NCBI RefSeq assembly: GCF_001029105.3
Contig: NZ_CP011807.3
Span: 2,604,001 to 2,668,000, forward strand
Reading direction: 5' to 3'
DNA: 64,000 bases
From: Pandoraea faecigallinarum
Lineage (GTDB): Bacteria; Pseudomonadota; Gammaproteobacteria; Burkholderiales; Burkholderiaceae
The notes under the pieces are model-generated. The model was not told the DNA's origin, did not search any database, and was given only the letters and a program-made list of their open reading frames with translations. Both the position numbers and the translations under genes were made by a program. Each line of letters starts with the position of its first letter. The stretch's first letter is position 1. Shown piece by piece: positions 48,389 through 56,295 of this stretch.

Positions 48389-49279
48389 TCACTTCGATGC
48401 GCGCGGTTTCGACTCCAGCATCCCCACCAGCACCTTCGCGAGCGCGCCGACCATCGGATCGGCCGTCGGGCGGTGAAAGATCGCCAGCTCGAACGTGTCG
48501 ACTACCGGCAGGCCCTGCGCGCGCCCCAGCACTACATGCCCCGGCAGGACCGCGCGTGGGGGCACCAGACTGATCCCCATTCCATCGGCCACGGCGCCCT
48601 GAATACCGCTCAGACTCGAACTGGTGAAGCTGATGCGCCAGTTGCGCCCCATCGCTTCGAGCGCGTTGATCATGTCGTCGCGATACAGGCCGCGCGTCGG
48701 GAATGTCACCAGCGGAACCGGATCGAGGCCGAACGACGGATGCGTTGCACTGTCGATCCATGCCAGCTTCTCCGGGCGGCTGGCCACCGATTCGCGGCTG
48801 TTGCGCCGCTGCTTGACCAATACGAGATCGAGTTCGCCGCGATCGTAGCTGCCGAGCAGGTCCCGGCTCAGTCCGCTCGTCACCTCCAGCTTGACCTGCG
48901 GGTACTGACGGTTAAAGCGTGCGAGCACCTGCGTCGTCGCGCCCGTGGCGAAGTCTTCCGGCACGCCCAGACGCACTGTCACCGCCACCACGGCGCCCGA
49001 GAGCGCCTCGAACATCTGGTCGTTGAGCGCAAGCATCTGACGCGCATAGCCGAGCAGCAACTCGCCCGCATCGGTCGCATGCACTTCGCGGTTGCCCCGG
49101 TCGAGCAGCTTGCGTCCGACCATGTCTTCGAGGCGCCGCACCTTCTGACTGACGGTCGACTGCGTCGAGTGCAGACGCGCGGCCGCCGCGGTGAAGCTGC
49201 CGCAGTCGGCCACCATGATGATCGAGCGCAACAAATCCAGATCGAATAACGGGCGATTCAATTTCGCACTGCCAGCCAT
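48389..49279 (-). CDS. LysR-type transcriptional regulator
   Basis: LysR-family regulator of 296 residues with the winged helix at about 12-70 (FTAAAARLHSTQSTVSQKVRRLE) and a standard effector domain. It sits between the deaminase/allE-like pair and the gamma-glutamyltransferase/DUF1097/amidohydrolase group, so it could control either or both. Candidate sites upstream of the deaminase gene are noted in the 45767-46069 entry. Confidence 0.88.
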   Translation of the reverse strand: MAGSAKLNRPLFDLDLLRSIIMVADCGSFTAAAARLHSTQSTVSQKVRRLEDMVGRKLLDRGNREVHATDAGELLLGYARQMLALNDQMFEALSGAVVAVTVRLGVPEDFATGATTQVLARFNRQYPQVKLEVTSGLSRDLLGSYDRGELDLVLVKQRRNSRESVASRPEKLAWIDSATHPSFGLDPVPLVTFPTRGLYRDDMINALEAMGRNWRISFTSSSLSGIQGAVADGMGISLVPPRAVLPGHVVLGRAQGLPVVDTFELAIFHRPTADPMVGALAKVLVGMLESKPRASK

Positions 49280-49381
49280 GTGATGTATTTACTTTGTCGA
49301 TGGATGGCTGCACTTGTATCACGCGCGGCGAACGCCCGGCAACTGGGGGTTTCCGGCGCGCCCGGAGATAGCGCCGCACGC

Positions 49382-49432
49382 GATTGTCGAGCTGATTGCC
49401 GAGCCTGATTGTCGAGCCTGATTGTCGAGCTT
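49382..49432. repeat. Short imperfect tandem repeat between LysR and GGT genes
   Basis: Four units of about 13 bases based on GATTGTCGAGCCT (one with a C for T, one a base shorter). They end at the stop codon of the gamma-glutamyltransferase-like gene. Confidence 0.85.
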
Positions 49433-51258
49433 TATACGCCGAGCGCCCGGCCGTCGCTGCGCGGATCGTGCGCGCCGCTCATCTGCCCCTGCGAATCGAT
49501 GCGTATTGCGCCGGGATGCCCTGCCAACTGGCTTTGCGGCGGTAGCGGACTCATTTCGTGCCCGCGCGCTGCAAGGGCCGTGAAAACGTCGGCGCCGGCA
49601 TCCTGTTCGAGCTTGAGGCTGTCGCGCGAATCCGAGAACGTCTTGCCGAGCAGGAAACGCGGACGCCTGAGCGCCGTGAGAGGATCCATGTCGTAGTCGA
49701 TAAGGCGCGTGAGCACCGCCGCGAGCGTTTGGGGCTGACCGTCGGCGCCTTGCGTCCCGTAGAGCAATTGCGGGCGCCCCTGCTTCAGGTACATCCCCGG
49801 ATTGAGCGTGTGGAACGGACGTTTGCCGCCGGCCAGCACGTTCGGGCTCGCGGGATCGAGACTGAACGATGCGCCGCGGTTATGCCACAGCACACCGGTG
49901 TCGCCGAGCACCACGCCGCTGCCCCAGTCGAAATACACCGTTTGCAGCATGCTCACGCAGTTGCCCTGACTGTCGGCAGCGCCGATATAGACGGTGTCGC
50001 CCGTTCTGAAGACGTGCGGCCACGGCATTGCGCGGTCCATGCGGATGCTGCGCGCATGGGCGTCCAGGTTCGCACCCGAGAGCAGGCGCTCCACCGGCAC
50101 GTCGACGAAATCGGGGTCCGCCACGTAACGATTGCGATCGAGGAAGGCGAGCTTCACCGCCTCGACGAGCACATGGTAATAGTCCGCACTGCCTTCAGGC
50201 ATCGACTTGAGATCGAAGCGGTTGAGAATGCCCATGATCTCCAACGTCGTCACGCCTTGCGTCGGCGGGCGAAGTCCCAGCAACTCGCCGTCCCGATAGG
50301 CCACCCGCAGCGGCACTTCCTCGCGCGCCTGCGCTCGCGACAGGTCGCTGGCCCGCAGCGGGGAGCCGACGCGCTTGAGTCCGGCGGCGATGCGCCCGGC
50401 CAGATCGCCCTCGTAGAACTCGCGCCCGCCATGCGTCGCGATGCTGTCGAGGCTTCGCGCCAGCGCCGGCTGATGAAAACGTTCGCCAGCCGCGGGGATA
50501 CGGCCGCCCGGCATGAAGACGGACGAAAAGCCGTCCCAGTTCGGCAGGTCCGCAGCGCGAAACGTCTGCCAGAAGTGCTGCGACGGCGTCACCGGGAAAC
50601 CGTTTGCCGCGTATTCGGTGGCACGCGAAAAGAGCGAGGACCACGCCTGCTGCCCGTTCCACTGCGTGCGGCTGAACGCGAAAGCCTTGTCCCAGATGGC
50701 AACGGTCGCCGCCGTGGTGAGCGTAGCACCCGGTCCGCGCACGGGGATCGCGCTGCCCGTCGCGCTGCCATATGCCGGTGTGTGCGCCGCCGCCTGCCCG
50801 ATGCCCGAGAACGTGCGCACATTACCGTCGCGGTCGCTGATGACCATGAATGCGTCGCCGCCCAGGCCGGTGAAGTGCGGATACGTCACGCTCAACACCG
50901 CGCCAATGGCGATCGCGGCCTCGATGGCGTTGCCGCCCGCGCGCAGGACTTCCAGCCCGGCTTCGCTGGCCAGTTCGTGCGGACTGGTGACCATGCCGCG
51001 TGCGGACTGCGCGAGCCGCGCATCTGTGGCGCCGGTCCTGGCCAGCGCGGCTGGCGCAGTCGAGGCAACCGCTTCGGCCACGGGGGCCGCCGACGCCGCC
51101 GACGCCGTCGATGTCGCGGACAGCGGCAACACGGCGCTGCCGGCCAGTGCGGCCGTGCCCATCAGAAAGTGTCGACGAGCCGCGACACTGGCGGCGTCTG
51201 CCGCCGTTGCCGGTTGTGTCGTCATCGGCCCATCGGCCATTTTTTGTTCGAACGTCAT
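49432..51258 (-). CDS. Gamma-glutamyltransferase family protein (Ntn hydrolase)
   Basis: Exported Ntn-hydrolase of 608 residues. The leader contains RRHFLMGTAALAGSAVLPL, a twin-arginine-like signal. The proenzyme domain has GLEVLRAGGNAIEAAIAIGAVLSVTYPHFTG, and the self-cleavage nucleophile is probably Thr422 in RTGDTVYIGAADSQGN, which would split it into a large and a small subunit. The small subunit keeps TQGADGQPQTL and the closing region RIDSQGQMSGAHDPRSDG. Members hydrolyse gamma-glutamyl amides, glutathione or cephalosporin side chains, or amides unrelated to glutamate. The start has a GGGGAGAGGG ribosome-binding site. It probably acts in the periplasm on an amide related to the adjacent amidohydrolases. 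Confidence 0.9.
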   Translation of the reverse strand: MTFEQKMADGPMTTQPATAADAASVAARRHFLMGTAALAGSAVLPLSATSTASAASAAPVAEAVASTAPAALARTGATDARLAQSARGMVTSPHELASEAGLEVLRAGGNAIEAAIAIGAVLSVTYPHFTGLGGDAFMVISDRDGNVRTFSGIGQAAAHTPAYGSATGSAIPVRGPGATLTTAATVAIWDKAFAFSRTQWNGQQAWSSLFSRATEYAANGFPVTPSQHFWQTFRAADLPNWDGFSSVFMPGGRIPAAGERFHQPALARSLDSIATHGGREFYEGDLAGRIAAGLKRVGSPLRASDLSRAQAREEVPLRVAYRDGELLGLRPPTQGVTTLEIMGILNRFDLKSMPEGSADYYHVLVEAVKLAFLDRNRYVADPDFVDVPVERLLSGANLDAHARSIRMDRAMPWPHVFRTGDTVYIGAADSQGNCVSMLQTVYFDWGSGVVLGDTGVLWHNRGASFSLDPASPNVLAGGKRPFHTLNPGMYLKQGRPQLLYGTQGADGQPQTLAAVLTRLIDYDMDPLTALRRPRFLLGKTFSDSRDSLKLEQDAGADVFTALAARGHEMSPLPPQSQLAGHPGAIRIDSQGQMSGAHDPRSDGRALGV

Positions 51259-51360
51259 GCCCTCTCCCCCCTTCGGGATGTCATTGGCAGACGAAGCGCG
51301 CCCGACACTGACAACGCTTCGCCCGTCCTTCACTGAGTCGACCGTCGGCGAATCGCCGGG

Positions 51361-51897
51361 TCAGACTTCCGCCTTCCAGCCCTTCCAGTTACGCTGATGC
51401 GTCACCTCCGGCGCCGAGTAGCGCTCCTTGAGCCACGCGTAGACCGGGCCGAGAGCGTTCATCGCCACCGCTGCGGCCAGCGCCGCGAACGGATCCTGCG
51501 CCACCGGGCCGAAGCCGCCGAACAGCGTGGCGAAATACGTCGCGAAGCCGAAGAACATGCCGGGAATGAAGTTCAGCCCCGGGAAGAAGCGCGCGAGCGC
51601 CATCATCGAACCGTTGCCGGCAAAGAGAATCGCCATCTCTGCCAGCACCAGCGTGTTGCCGCTCAATTGCGTGGCCGCCTGTTTGAAGCCCAGCACGATC
51701 AGGAACGCGAAGCACGACCCGACAGGCAGCGTCGCCCAGATACGTTTGAGGTTCACCAGCGTCGGGCCGCCCATGGCGAAGGTGGCCGCCCAACTGATGA
51801 AGATCGCCCACGGCGGCAGATGCAGCGGCAGCATCGCGATCGGGATGGTGGTCACGGCAAGTAACGAGGCAACGACTTCCGCAGGCAGTTTCTTCAT
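51361..51897 (-). CDS. DUF1097 membrane protein
   Basis: Inner-membrane protein of 178 residues with about five hydrophobic helices (SLLAVTTIPIAMLPL, PPWAIFISWAATFAMGGP, VGSCFAFLIVLGFKQ, then two Gly/Phe/Ala-rich helices). It matches the DUF1097 family (YcdZ-like), a family of unknown function. AAGGAG precedes ATG 51897. It lies between the deaminase-like gene (28 bases upstream) and the GGT gene (102 bases downstream), all one orientation, so a role in uptake of the same compound is plausible; that is inference. Confidence 0.85.
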   Translation of the reverse strand: MKKLPAEVVASLLAVTTIPIAMLPLHLPPWAIFISWAATFAMGGPTLVNLKRIWATLPVGSCFAFLIVLGFKQAATQLSGNTLVLAEMAILFAGNGSMMALARFFPGLNFIPGMFFGFATYFATLFGGFGPVAQDPFAALAAAVAMNALGPVYAWLKERYSAPEVTHQRNWKGWKAEV

Positions 51898-51925
51898 GAT
51901 TGTCTCCTTGGGTTTTATGAGAACT

Positions 51926-53197
51926 TCATTGCGCACAACAACATGAATGCCGGTGAATCTCGCAGTGGTGCTGCGTCACGACCGTAATGCGGCCGCGTTT
52001 GACGACCCACAGGCGTGGCGGGATATCGAGCAGCGCATCGGCCACCCGGAACGTGTCGAGAATGATGAGATCGGCCTGCTTGCCCACGGCAATGCCGTAG
52101 TCGTGCGACAGCCCGATGGCGCGCGCGGCGTTGTGCGTGCCCATGTCGAGAATCGCCTGCTGGTGCTCGGGCACGCCGAACTGCGCGACGTGGGCGAGCA
52201 GATTGCCGATCTGCAACATGTCGGCCTTGCCGAAGGGAGTGAACGCGTTGCGCACGTTATTCGACGAGTACGCGACGTTCACACCGGCGCTGTGCAGCGC
52301 CTTCACCGGGGTGAGGCCGCGGCGCGGGTTCTGCGCATCCTTGCGTCCGCCGAGGTAGAGGTCCGTCGCCGGCAGCGTGACGATGCTGATGCCCGCGAGG
52401 CGGATCTGTTCGATGACGGGGGCGAGTGCATCGTTGTCGAGCGCGCCAAGACTTGTCACATGCCCGAGCGAGACGCGTCCCTGATAGCCGGTATCGATGG
52501 TCTTCTGCGCGATGTAGGAAATGGCCGCGAAACGCGGGTCGCTCGTGTCGTCGGCGAAGTCCGCGTGCATGTCGACAGGCGCATCGAATCGCTGCGCCAG
52601 CTCGAACACGATGTCGATGTGCCGCTTCGTGTCTTCCCAGTTCAACTCGTTGTATGGGCAGCCGCCGACGACATCCGCGCCCATGCGCAACGCGTCGATC
52701 ATCAGTTCATATGTGCCTTTCGACTTGAGAATGCCTTCCTGCGGAAACGCGACGATTTGCAGATCGAGCAGGCTGTCGTACTCGTCCTTGAGCGCGAGCA
52801 GCGTCTCCACGCCGATGAGCCCCTGGATCAGATCGACATCGGGATGTGCGCGCACGGCCACCGTGCCATTTTTGACTGCCATGTCGAGGACCTGACGCGA
52901 CCGGTCGAGCACGTCCTCGCGCTCCTGCTTGCTCTTGAGAATGCCGGTCACGCGAATGGCTTCGTCAAGCGTACCGAAGCGAGCCGGCAGGCGGCGGTGC
53001 AGCAGCGCCTTGTCCAGATGCAGGTGCGCCTCGATAAGTCCGGGGATCGCGGCCCGCCCTTGCGCGTCGATCCGTTCGTCGGCGCTGGCGTCGATGCCCG
53101 GCTCCATCGCCGCGATGCGCCCGCCCTTGATGGCGATGTCCACGAGCGGCGCGTCGTCGCGAACGCACACGTTATTGATCAGCAGGTCCACATGCAT
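51926..53197 (-). CDS. Amidohydrolase, cytosine-deaminase-like (second copy)
   Basis: Metal-dependent amidohydrolase of 423 residues, related to but clearly different from the one at 46 kb. Motifs are EAHLHLDKALL (about 57-67), VDMHADFADD (near 212), SLGHVTSLG (near 247) and a final SSNNVRNAFTPFG where the catalytic acid of the family is usually Asp in a SDN context. This change at the active-site acid position (Ser-Ser-Asn-Asn) could alter or abolish deaminase chemistry. The C-terminus ends in an odd His/Cys-rich tail (HHCEIHRHSCCC) that could bind metal. GGAG precedes the ATG; it is the first gene of the leftward group. Confidence 0.88.
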   Translation of the reverse strand: MHVDLLINNVCVRDDAPLVDIAIKGGRIAAMEPGIDASADERIDAQGRAAIPGLIEAHLHLDKALLHRRLPARFGTLDEAIRVTGILKSKQEREDVLDRSRQVLDMAVKNGTVAVRAHPDVDLIQGLIGVETLLALKDEYDSLLDLQIVAFPQEGILKSKGTYELMIDALRMGADVVGGCPYNELNWEDTKRHIDIVFELAQRFDAPVDMHADFADDTSDPRFAAISYIAQKTIDTGYQGRVSLGHVTSLGALDNDALAPVIEQIRLAGISIVTLPATDLYLGGRKDAQNPRRGLTPVKALHSAGVNVAYSSNNVRNAFTPFGKADMLQIGNLLAHVAQFGVPEHQQAILDMGTHNAARAIGLSHDYGIAVGKQADLIILDTFRVADALLDIPPRLWVVKRGRITVVTQHHCEIHRHSCCCAQ

Positions 53198-53335
53198 GGT
53201 GCGGTCTCCTTACGTCACGAAGTCGATGAGGTTGAATGGATGGCAGATGCCGGGAACGCTGCCGGCCGGGTGGCAGAGGCCTGAGCCAAGAGTAGAAGAG
53301 CGCCCGCAGAGGGGGCATCGGGATTTGCTGGTTTT

Positions 53336-53357
53336 CGTCTAGGAATTTCCCTAGACG
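53336..53357. promoter_or_regulatory. Inverted repeat upstream of second amidohydrolase
   Basis: CGTCTAGG and CCTAGACG are perfect 8-bp arms around AATTTC, 139 bases before the amidohydrolase start. The size and position suit an operator, possibly for a dimeric response regulator or LysR protein. Confidence 0.5.
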
Positions 53358-53448
53358 CAGTGCAGCATGCCAAGGACGTCAGGCGTCCTCTGGCAGGGAA
53401 CGGCCGGGCTCCTTGCAGGACAAAGCCCAGCCGCTGGCGACATACGTC

Positions 53449-54111
53449 TTAGTCTTCGTCACTGGAGATGAACGGCTTCAGACCGACATGGCGCACTTCG
53501 CGCTCGTCTGCCGCCGGGCAGGTTGCGACCTTCGGAGGCGTCCGACAACCCTTCGGCGGTGCATAGTCGTCTTTGTCGCTCGGTTCGTCAGGGTCGGGGG
53601 CCAATCGCAAGGAAGCCGCTTGCCGCGAGGCGTCGTCCTTGTCGCCTACGGTGCCGGGGCGCTGCGCTCCCGCCGCATAGACGTCCGGCCGAGAATAATA
53701 GTCTCCTTCGTCGCTGTCGACGCTGACGCGCCGCGCTCCTCCCACATAAGCCGCTTGCCGCGAGTCGTCTTCCTTGTCGCCTACGGTGCCGGGGCGCTGG
53801 GCTCCCGCCGAATAAAACTTCTGCCGCAAATCGTCTTCGTCGCCGCCCACGACGCCGGAGCGCCTGCCGGGCTGTTGAATGCTCTCGGCGGCCGGGCGAA
53901 GGCTAAGCGAAACTTGTGAGTTGGCGGAGAACGTGATCGTCGCGTGGACCACAGGATACGGCGGCGCGGCGGCAGTCCAGGCGGCATCCGTGCGGGCCTG
54001 CCGCGCGTGGCCAAAATGGACGGCGAGCGCATTTCTCGGGACGCTGGCCGAAGGCCGGTCCTGCGTCGCCGTGGTGACCGGCGGTGTAGTCGAAGGGGTA
54101 ATCGTATTCAT
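53449..54111 (-). CDS. Acidic orphan protein with internal repeats
   Basis: A 220-residue protein of unknown function, with no signal peptide or membrane helix. After a Thr/Pro-rich start and a short beta-like segment (VVHATITFSANSQVSLSLRP) it has about four imperfect repeats of some 22 residues. The best two are YSAGAQRPGTVGDKEDDSRQ and YAAGAQRPGTVGDKDDASRQ; a third (YVGGARRVSVDSDEGDYYSR) lies between them, and RRSGVVGGDEDDLRQK is a fourth. The acidic Asp/Glu clusters could bind calcium or simply be disordered. The ATG has GGAG 7 bases upstream. It stands alone between an amidohydrolase and a two-component system. Confidence 0.7.
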   Translation of the reverse strand: MNTITPSTTPPVTTATQDRPSASVPRNALAVHFGHARQARTDAAWTAAAPPYPVVHATITFSANSQVSLSLRPAAESIQQPGRRSGVVGGDEDDLRQKFYSAGAQRPGTVGDKEDDSRQAAYVGGARRVSVDSDEGDYYSRPDVYAAGAQRPGTVGDKDDASRQAASLRLAPDPDEPSDKDDYAPPKGCRTPPKVATCPAADEREVRHVGLKPFISSDED

Positions 54112-54231
54112 GATGGATCTCCATCGAGTGAAGGGAGATTCCAGTTTGTCACCTATATTGCGTGCTCCTTTATGAAACCGGCAACCGCCTTCGGTATCTT
54201 GTCGACGCGACGCGCCATTGGGAAGAAAGGC

Positions 54232-54876
54232 TCACGCATCGGTCCCGGCGACGATCAGCCCGTGCTCGATGGCGTAATGCACCAGACCGGCCGTCGATGG
54301 AATGTCCAGCTTGGTGAGGATGTTCGCCTTGTGCGTGCTCACGGTCTTTGCCGACAGCGACAGGCAGCGCGCGATATCGTTGATACCGTTGCCCTCGACG
54401 AGCATCTGGAATATCTGAAACTCCCGGGCGGTGAGGCGCGTGTGCGGCAGCGCCTCGGCGGGCTGTTGCAACTGACGCACGAGCTTCTCGGCGACGAGCG
54501 GCGAGACGACCGTGCCGCCGCGCGCCACGCGCCGGATCGCACTCATCAGTTGCTCCGACTCGGCATTCTTCGTCAGGTATCCCGCCGCACCGGCACGAAT
54601 GGCCTGCACCGCGTATTGCGACTCCCGGTACATGCTGAGCACGAGTACCGGCAGCGACGGGTAGCTCGATTTGATCTGCGCGATGAGCGCGATTCCACTC
54701 TTGCCCGGCATCGACATGTCGAGCAGCAACACGTCGACGCTCGTCAGCCGCAGGCGTTTGAGAACGTCATCGCCGTCCACCGCCTCGGACACCACACACA
54801 TGTCGGGTGCCATCGAGATGATTTTTTTCAGACCGTCGCGAATGATCGCGTGGTCGTCGGCAATCATGACGCGCAT
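54232..54876 (-). CDS. NarL/FixJ-type response regulator
   Basis: Response regulator of 214 residues. The receiver domain has the acidic pair DD (7-8), phospho-acceptor Asp53 (LLLDMSMPG) and the conserved Lys in YLTKNAES; the LuxR-type helix-turn-helix is at about 145-205 (LTAREFQIFQMLVEGNGINDIA, then LSAKTVSTHKANI). The chosen ATG (54876) is two codons after an alternative GTG. It overlaps the sensor kinase gene by 13 bases, so kinase and regulator are translationally coupled. Confidence 0.95.
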   Translation of the reverse strand: MRVMIADDHAIIRDGLKKIISMAPDMCVVSEAVDGDDVLKRLRLTSVDVLLLDMSMPGKSGIALIAQIKSSYPSLPVLVLSMYRESQYAVQAIRAGAAGYLTKNAESEQLMSAIRRVARGGTVVSPLVAEKLVRQLQQPAEALPHTRLTAREFQIFQMLVEGNGINDIARCLSLSAKTVSTHKANILTKLDIPSTAGLVHYAIEHGLIVAGTDA

Positions 54877-55979
54877 GACCACCCCGCCTCACCCGCACCG
54901 CCGGGTGCGTCACCCGCTGGCCTCGCGCCGGGCACCGAGCGCGCCGGAATCCGCACCATGACACGCGTGCCCTGCCCGGGTGCGCTGTCGATTTCAAATG
55001 CGCCGCCAAGCATCAGCGCCCTTTCGCGCATACCCATCAGCCCGAGCCGCTGACCCTGCCCGGCGCGCGTGCTGTCCATGCCACGCCCATCGTCGGAAAT
55101 GCTCACGTGGCAATGACCGTCGCGCAGATCGAGCGCCACGCGAACATGCGACGGCTGCCCGTGGCGACTCGCGTTCGTCAGCGACTCCTGCACGATGCGG
55201 AAGATCGCCGTGCTGCACTCACTGTCGAGACAGGCGGTGAGCGCTTCGGGCATCGCCAGCTCGCACGGCAGTCCGTGACGCTGCGCGAACGACTCCGTCA
55301 GCCATTCCAGTGCGGCGTGCAGCCCGAGTTCGTCGAGCACGGCCGGGCGCAGGTCCGCCGCAATGCGATGGACGGCGTCGATGGTCTCGTCGACCAGTTG
55401 CTTGAGCGTTTGCAGGTGCGCGGATTGATCGGCCGGCGACATATCCGGCTGCGTTTCGAGATAGTTCAGGCCGAGACGCAGGCCGCCGAGCCACTGACCG
55501 AGTTCGTCGTGCAGTTCGCGGGACAAACGGGTGCGCTCCGCTTCGCGCACGGTCTGCAAATAGGCCGAGAGCTGACGCAGCTGGGCGCGCGAGTCGAGCA
55601 AAGCCATCTCGGAGCGCTTGCGGTCGGTGATATCGCGCGAGATACCGACTGTGCCGACGATGCGTCCGAGTTCGTCGCGCACGGGCATCTTGACGGTGTC
55701 GAACCAGCGCGGTGCGCCGTCTGCGCCGGGACGGCTTTCTTCATAGCGACGCCGCACGCCGCTCGCGACCACGGCCCTGTCGGTGGCGAGATAAACGCGC
55801 CCCCACTCGGATGACCAGACCTTGTCGGGGGTGCGCCCGATGATCTCGGCTTCGCTGCGCCCGCACGCGGCCATGAAGGCATCGTTGACGAGGATGTAGC
55901 GCGACTCGGTGTCCTTGAGCCACGCCTGATCCGGGATATTGTTCAAAATCGCCCGGTGCAGTTCGCCATGCGTCTCCAC
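54864..55979 (-). CDS. Cytosolic PAS-domain histidine kinase, NarX/DegS-type
   Basis: Sensor kinase of 371 residues with no membrane helix. An N-terminal PAS domain (about 5-122, closing with GTVGISRDITDRK) would sense an intracellular signal such as redox state or a small ligand. A HisKA_3 dimerisation domain has the phospho-acceptor His157 in SRELHDELGQWLGG, and a HATPase domain carries the N-box (QESLTNASRHG) and DDGRGM. It starts at GTG 55979 with AAGGAG 5 bases upstream and forms an operon with the NarL-type regulator. Confidence 0.93.
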   Translation of the reverse strand: METHGELHRAILNNIPDQAWLKDTESRYILVNDAFMAACGRSEAEIIGRTPDKVWSSEWGRVYLATDRAVVASGVRRRYEESRPGADGAPRWFDTVKMPVRDELGRIVGTVGISRDITDRKRSEMALLDSRAQLRQLSAYLQTVREAERTRLSRELHDELGQWLGGLRLGLNYLETQPDMSPADQSAHLQTLKQLVDETIDAVHRIAADLRPAVLDELGLHAALEWLTESFAQRHGLPCELAMPEALTACLDSECSTAIFRIVQESLTNASRHGQPSHVRVALDLRDGHCHVSISDDGRGMDSTRAGQGQRLGLMGMRERALMLGGAFEIDSAPGQGTRVMVRIPARSVPGARPAGDAPGGAGEAGWSCAS

Positions 55980-56295
55980 TGCATCTCCTTGCCTTCCGAA
56001 TGAATGACGCGGTGCAACACCGTCGGCGGCTCACGAACAAGGCGCTGGCCTTGCCGGAGGCACCCCACGACGCAAGCACCGGTCCGCACCCAATATAGCC
56101 ACACCGGGGATCTCGCGCGCCTCTAGTTTTCCCGTATATCGCGCTGCCGCGACGTGTCATGAATTTTGGCCACGGCCGCTGCAAGCCTCACCCGGCCGGC
56201 CCCTTCGGCCGAACGTTCCGAACACCGCGTGCGGCCAGGCACACGTGCGTTATCTGGGCGACACTTTGAACGGCGGCCCGCATTTCGCGCACCGG
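55980..56295. other. Intergenic region upstream of the two-component operon
   Basis: This 316-base gap lies between the AAA+ gene end and the kinase start and should hold the kinase promoter. CTAGTTTTCCCGTA near 56122-56135 partly resembles half of the palindrome at 53336-53357. I see no RNA gene or strong hairpin. Confidence 0.45.

Noticed and set aside
49558..51336. Long open frame antisense to the GGT-like gene
   Set aside because: The sense gene has a leader, conserved core and nucleophile; the antisense product is compositionally implausible.
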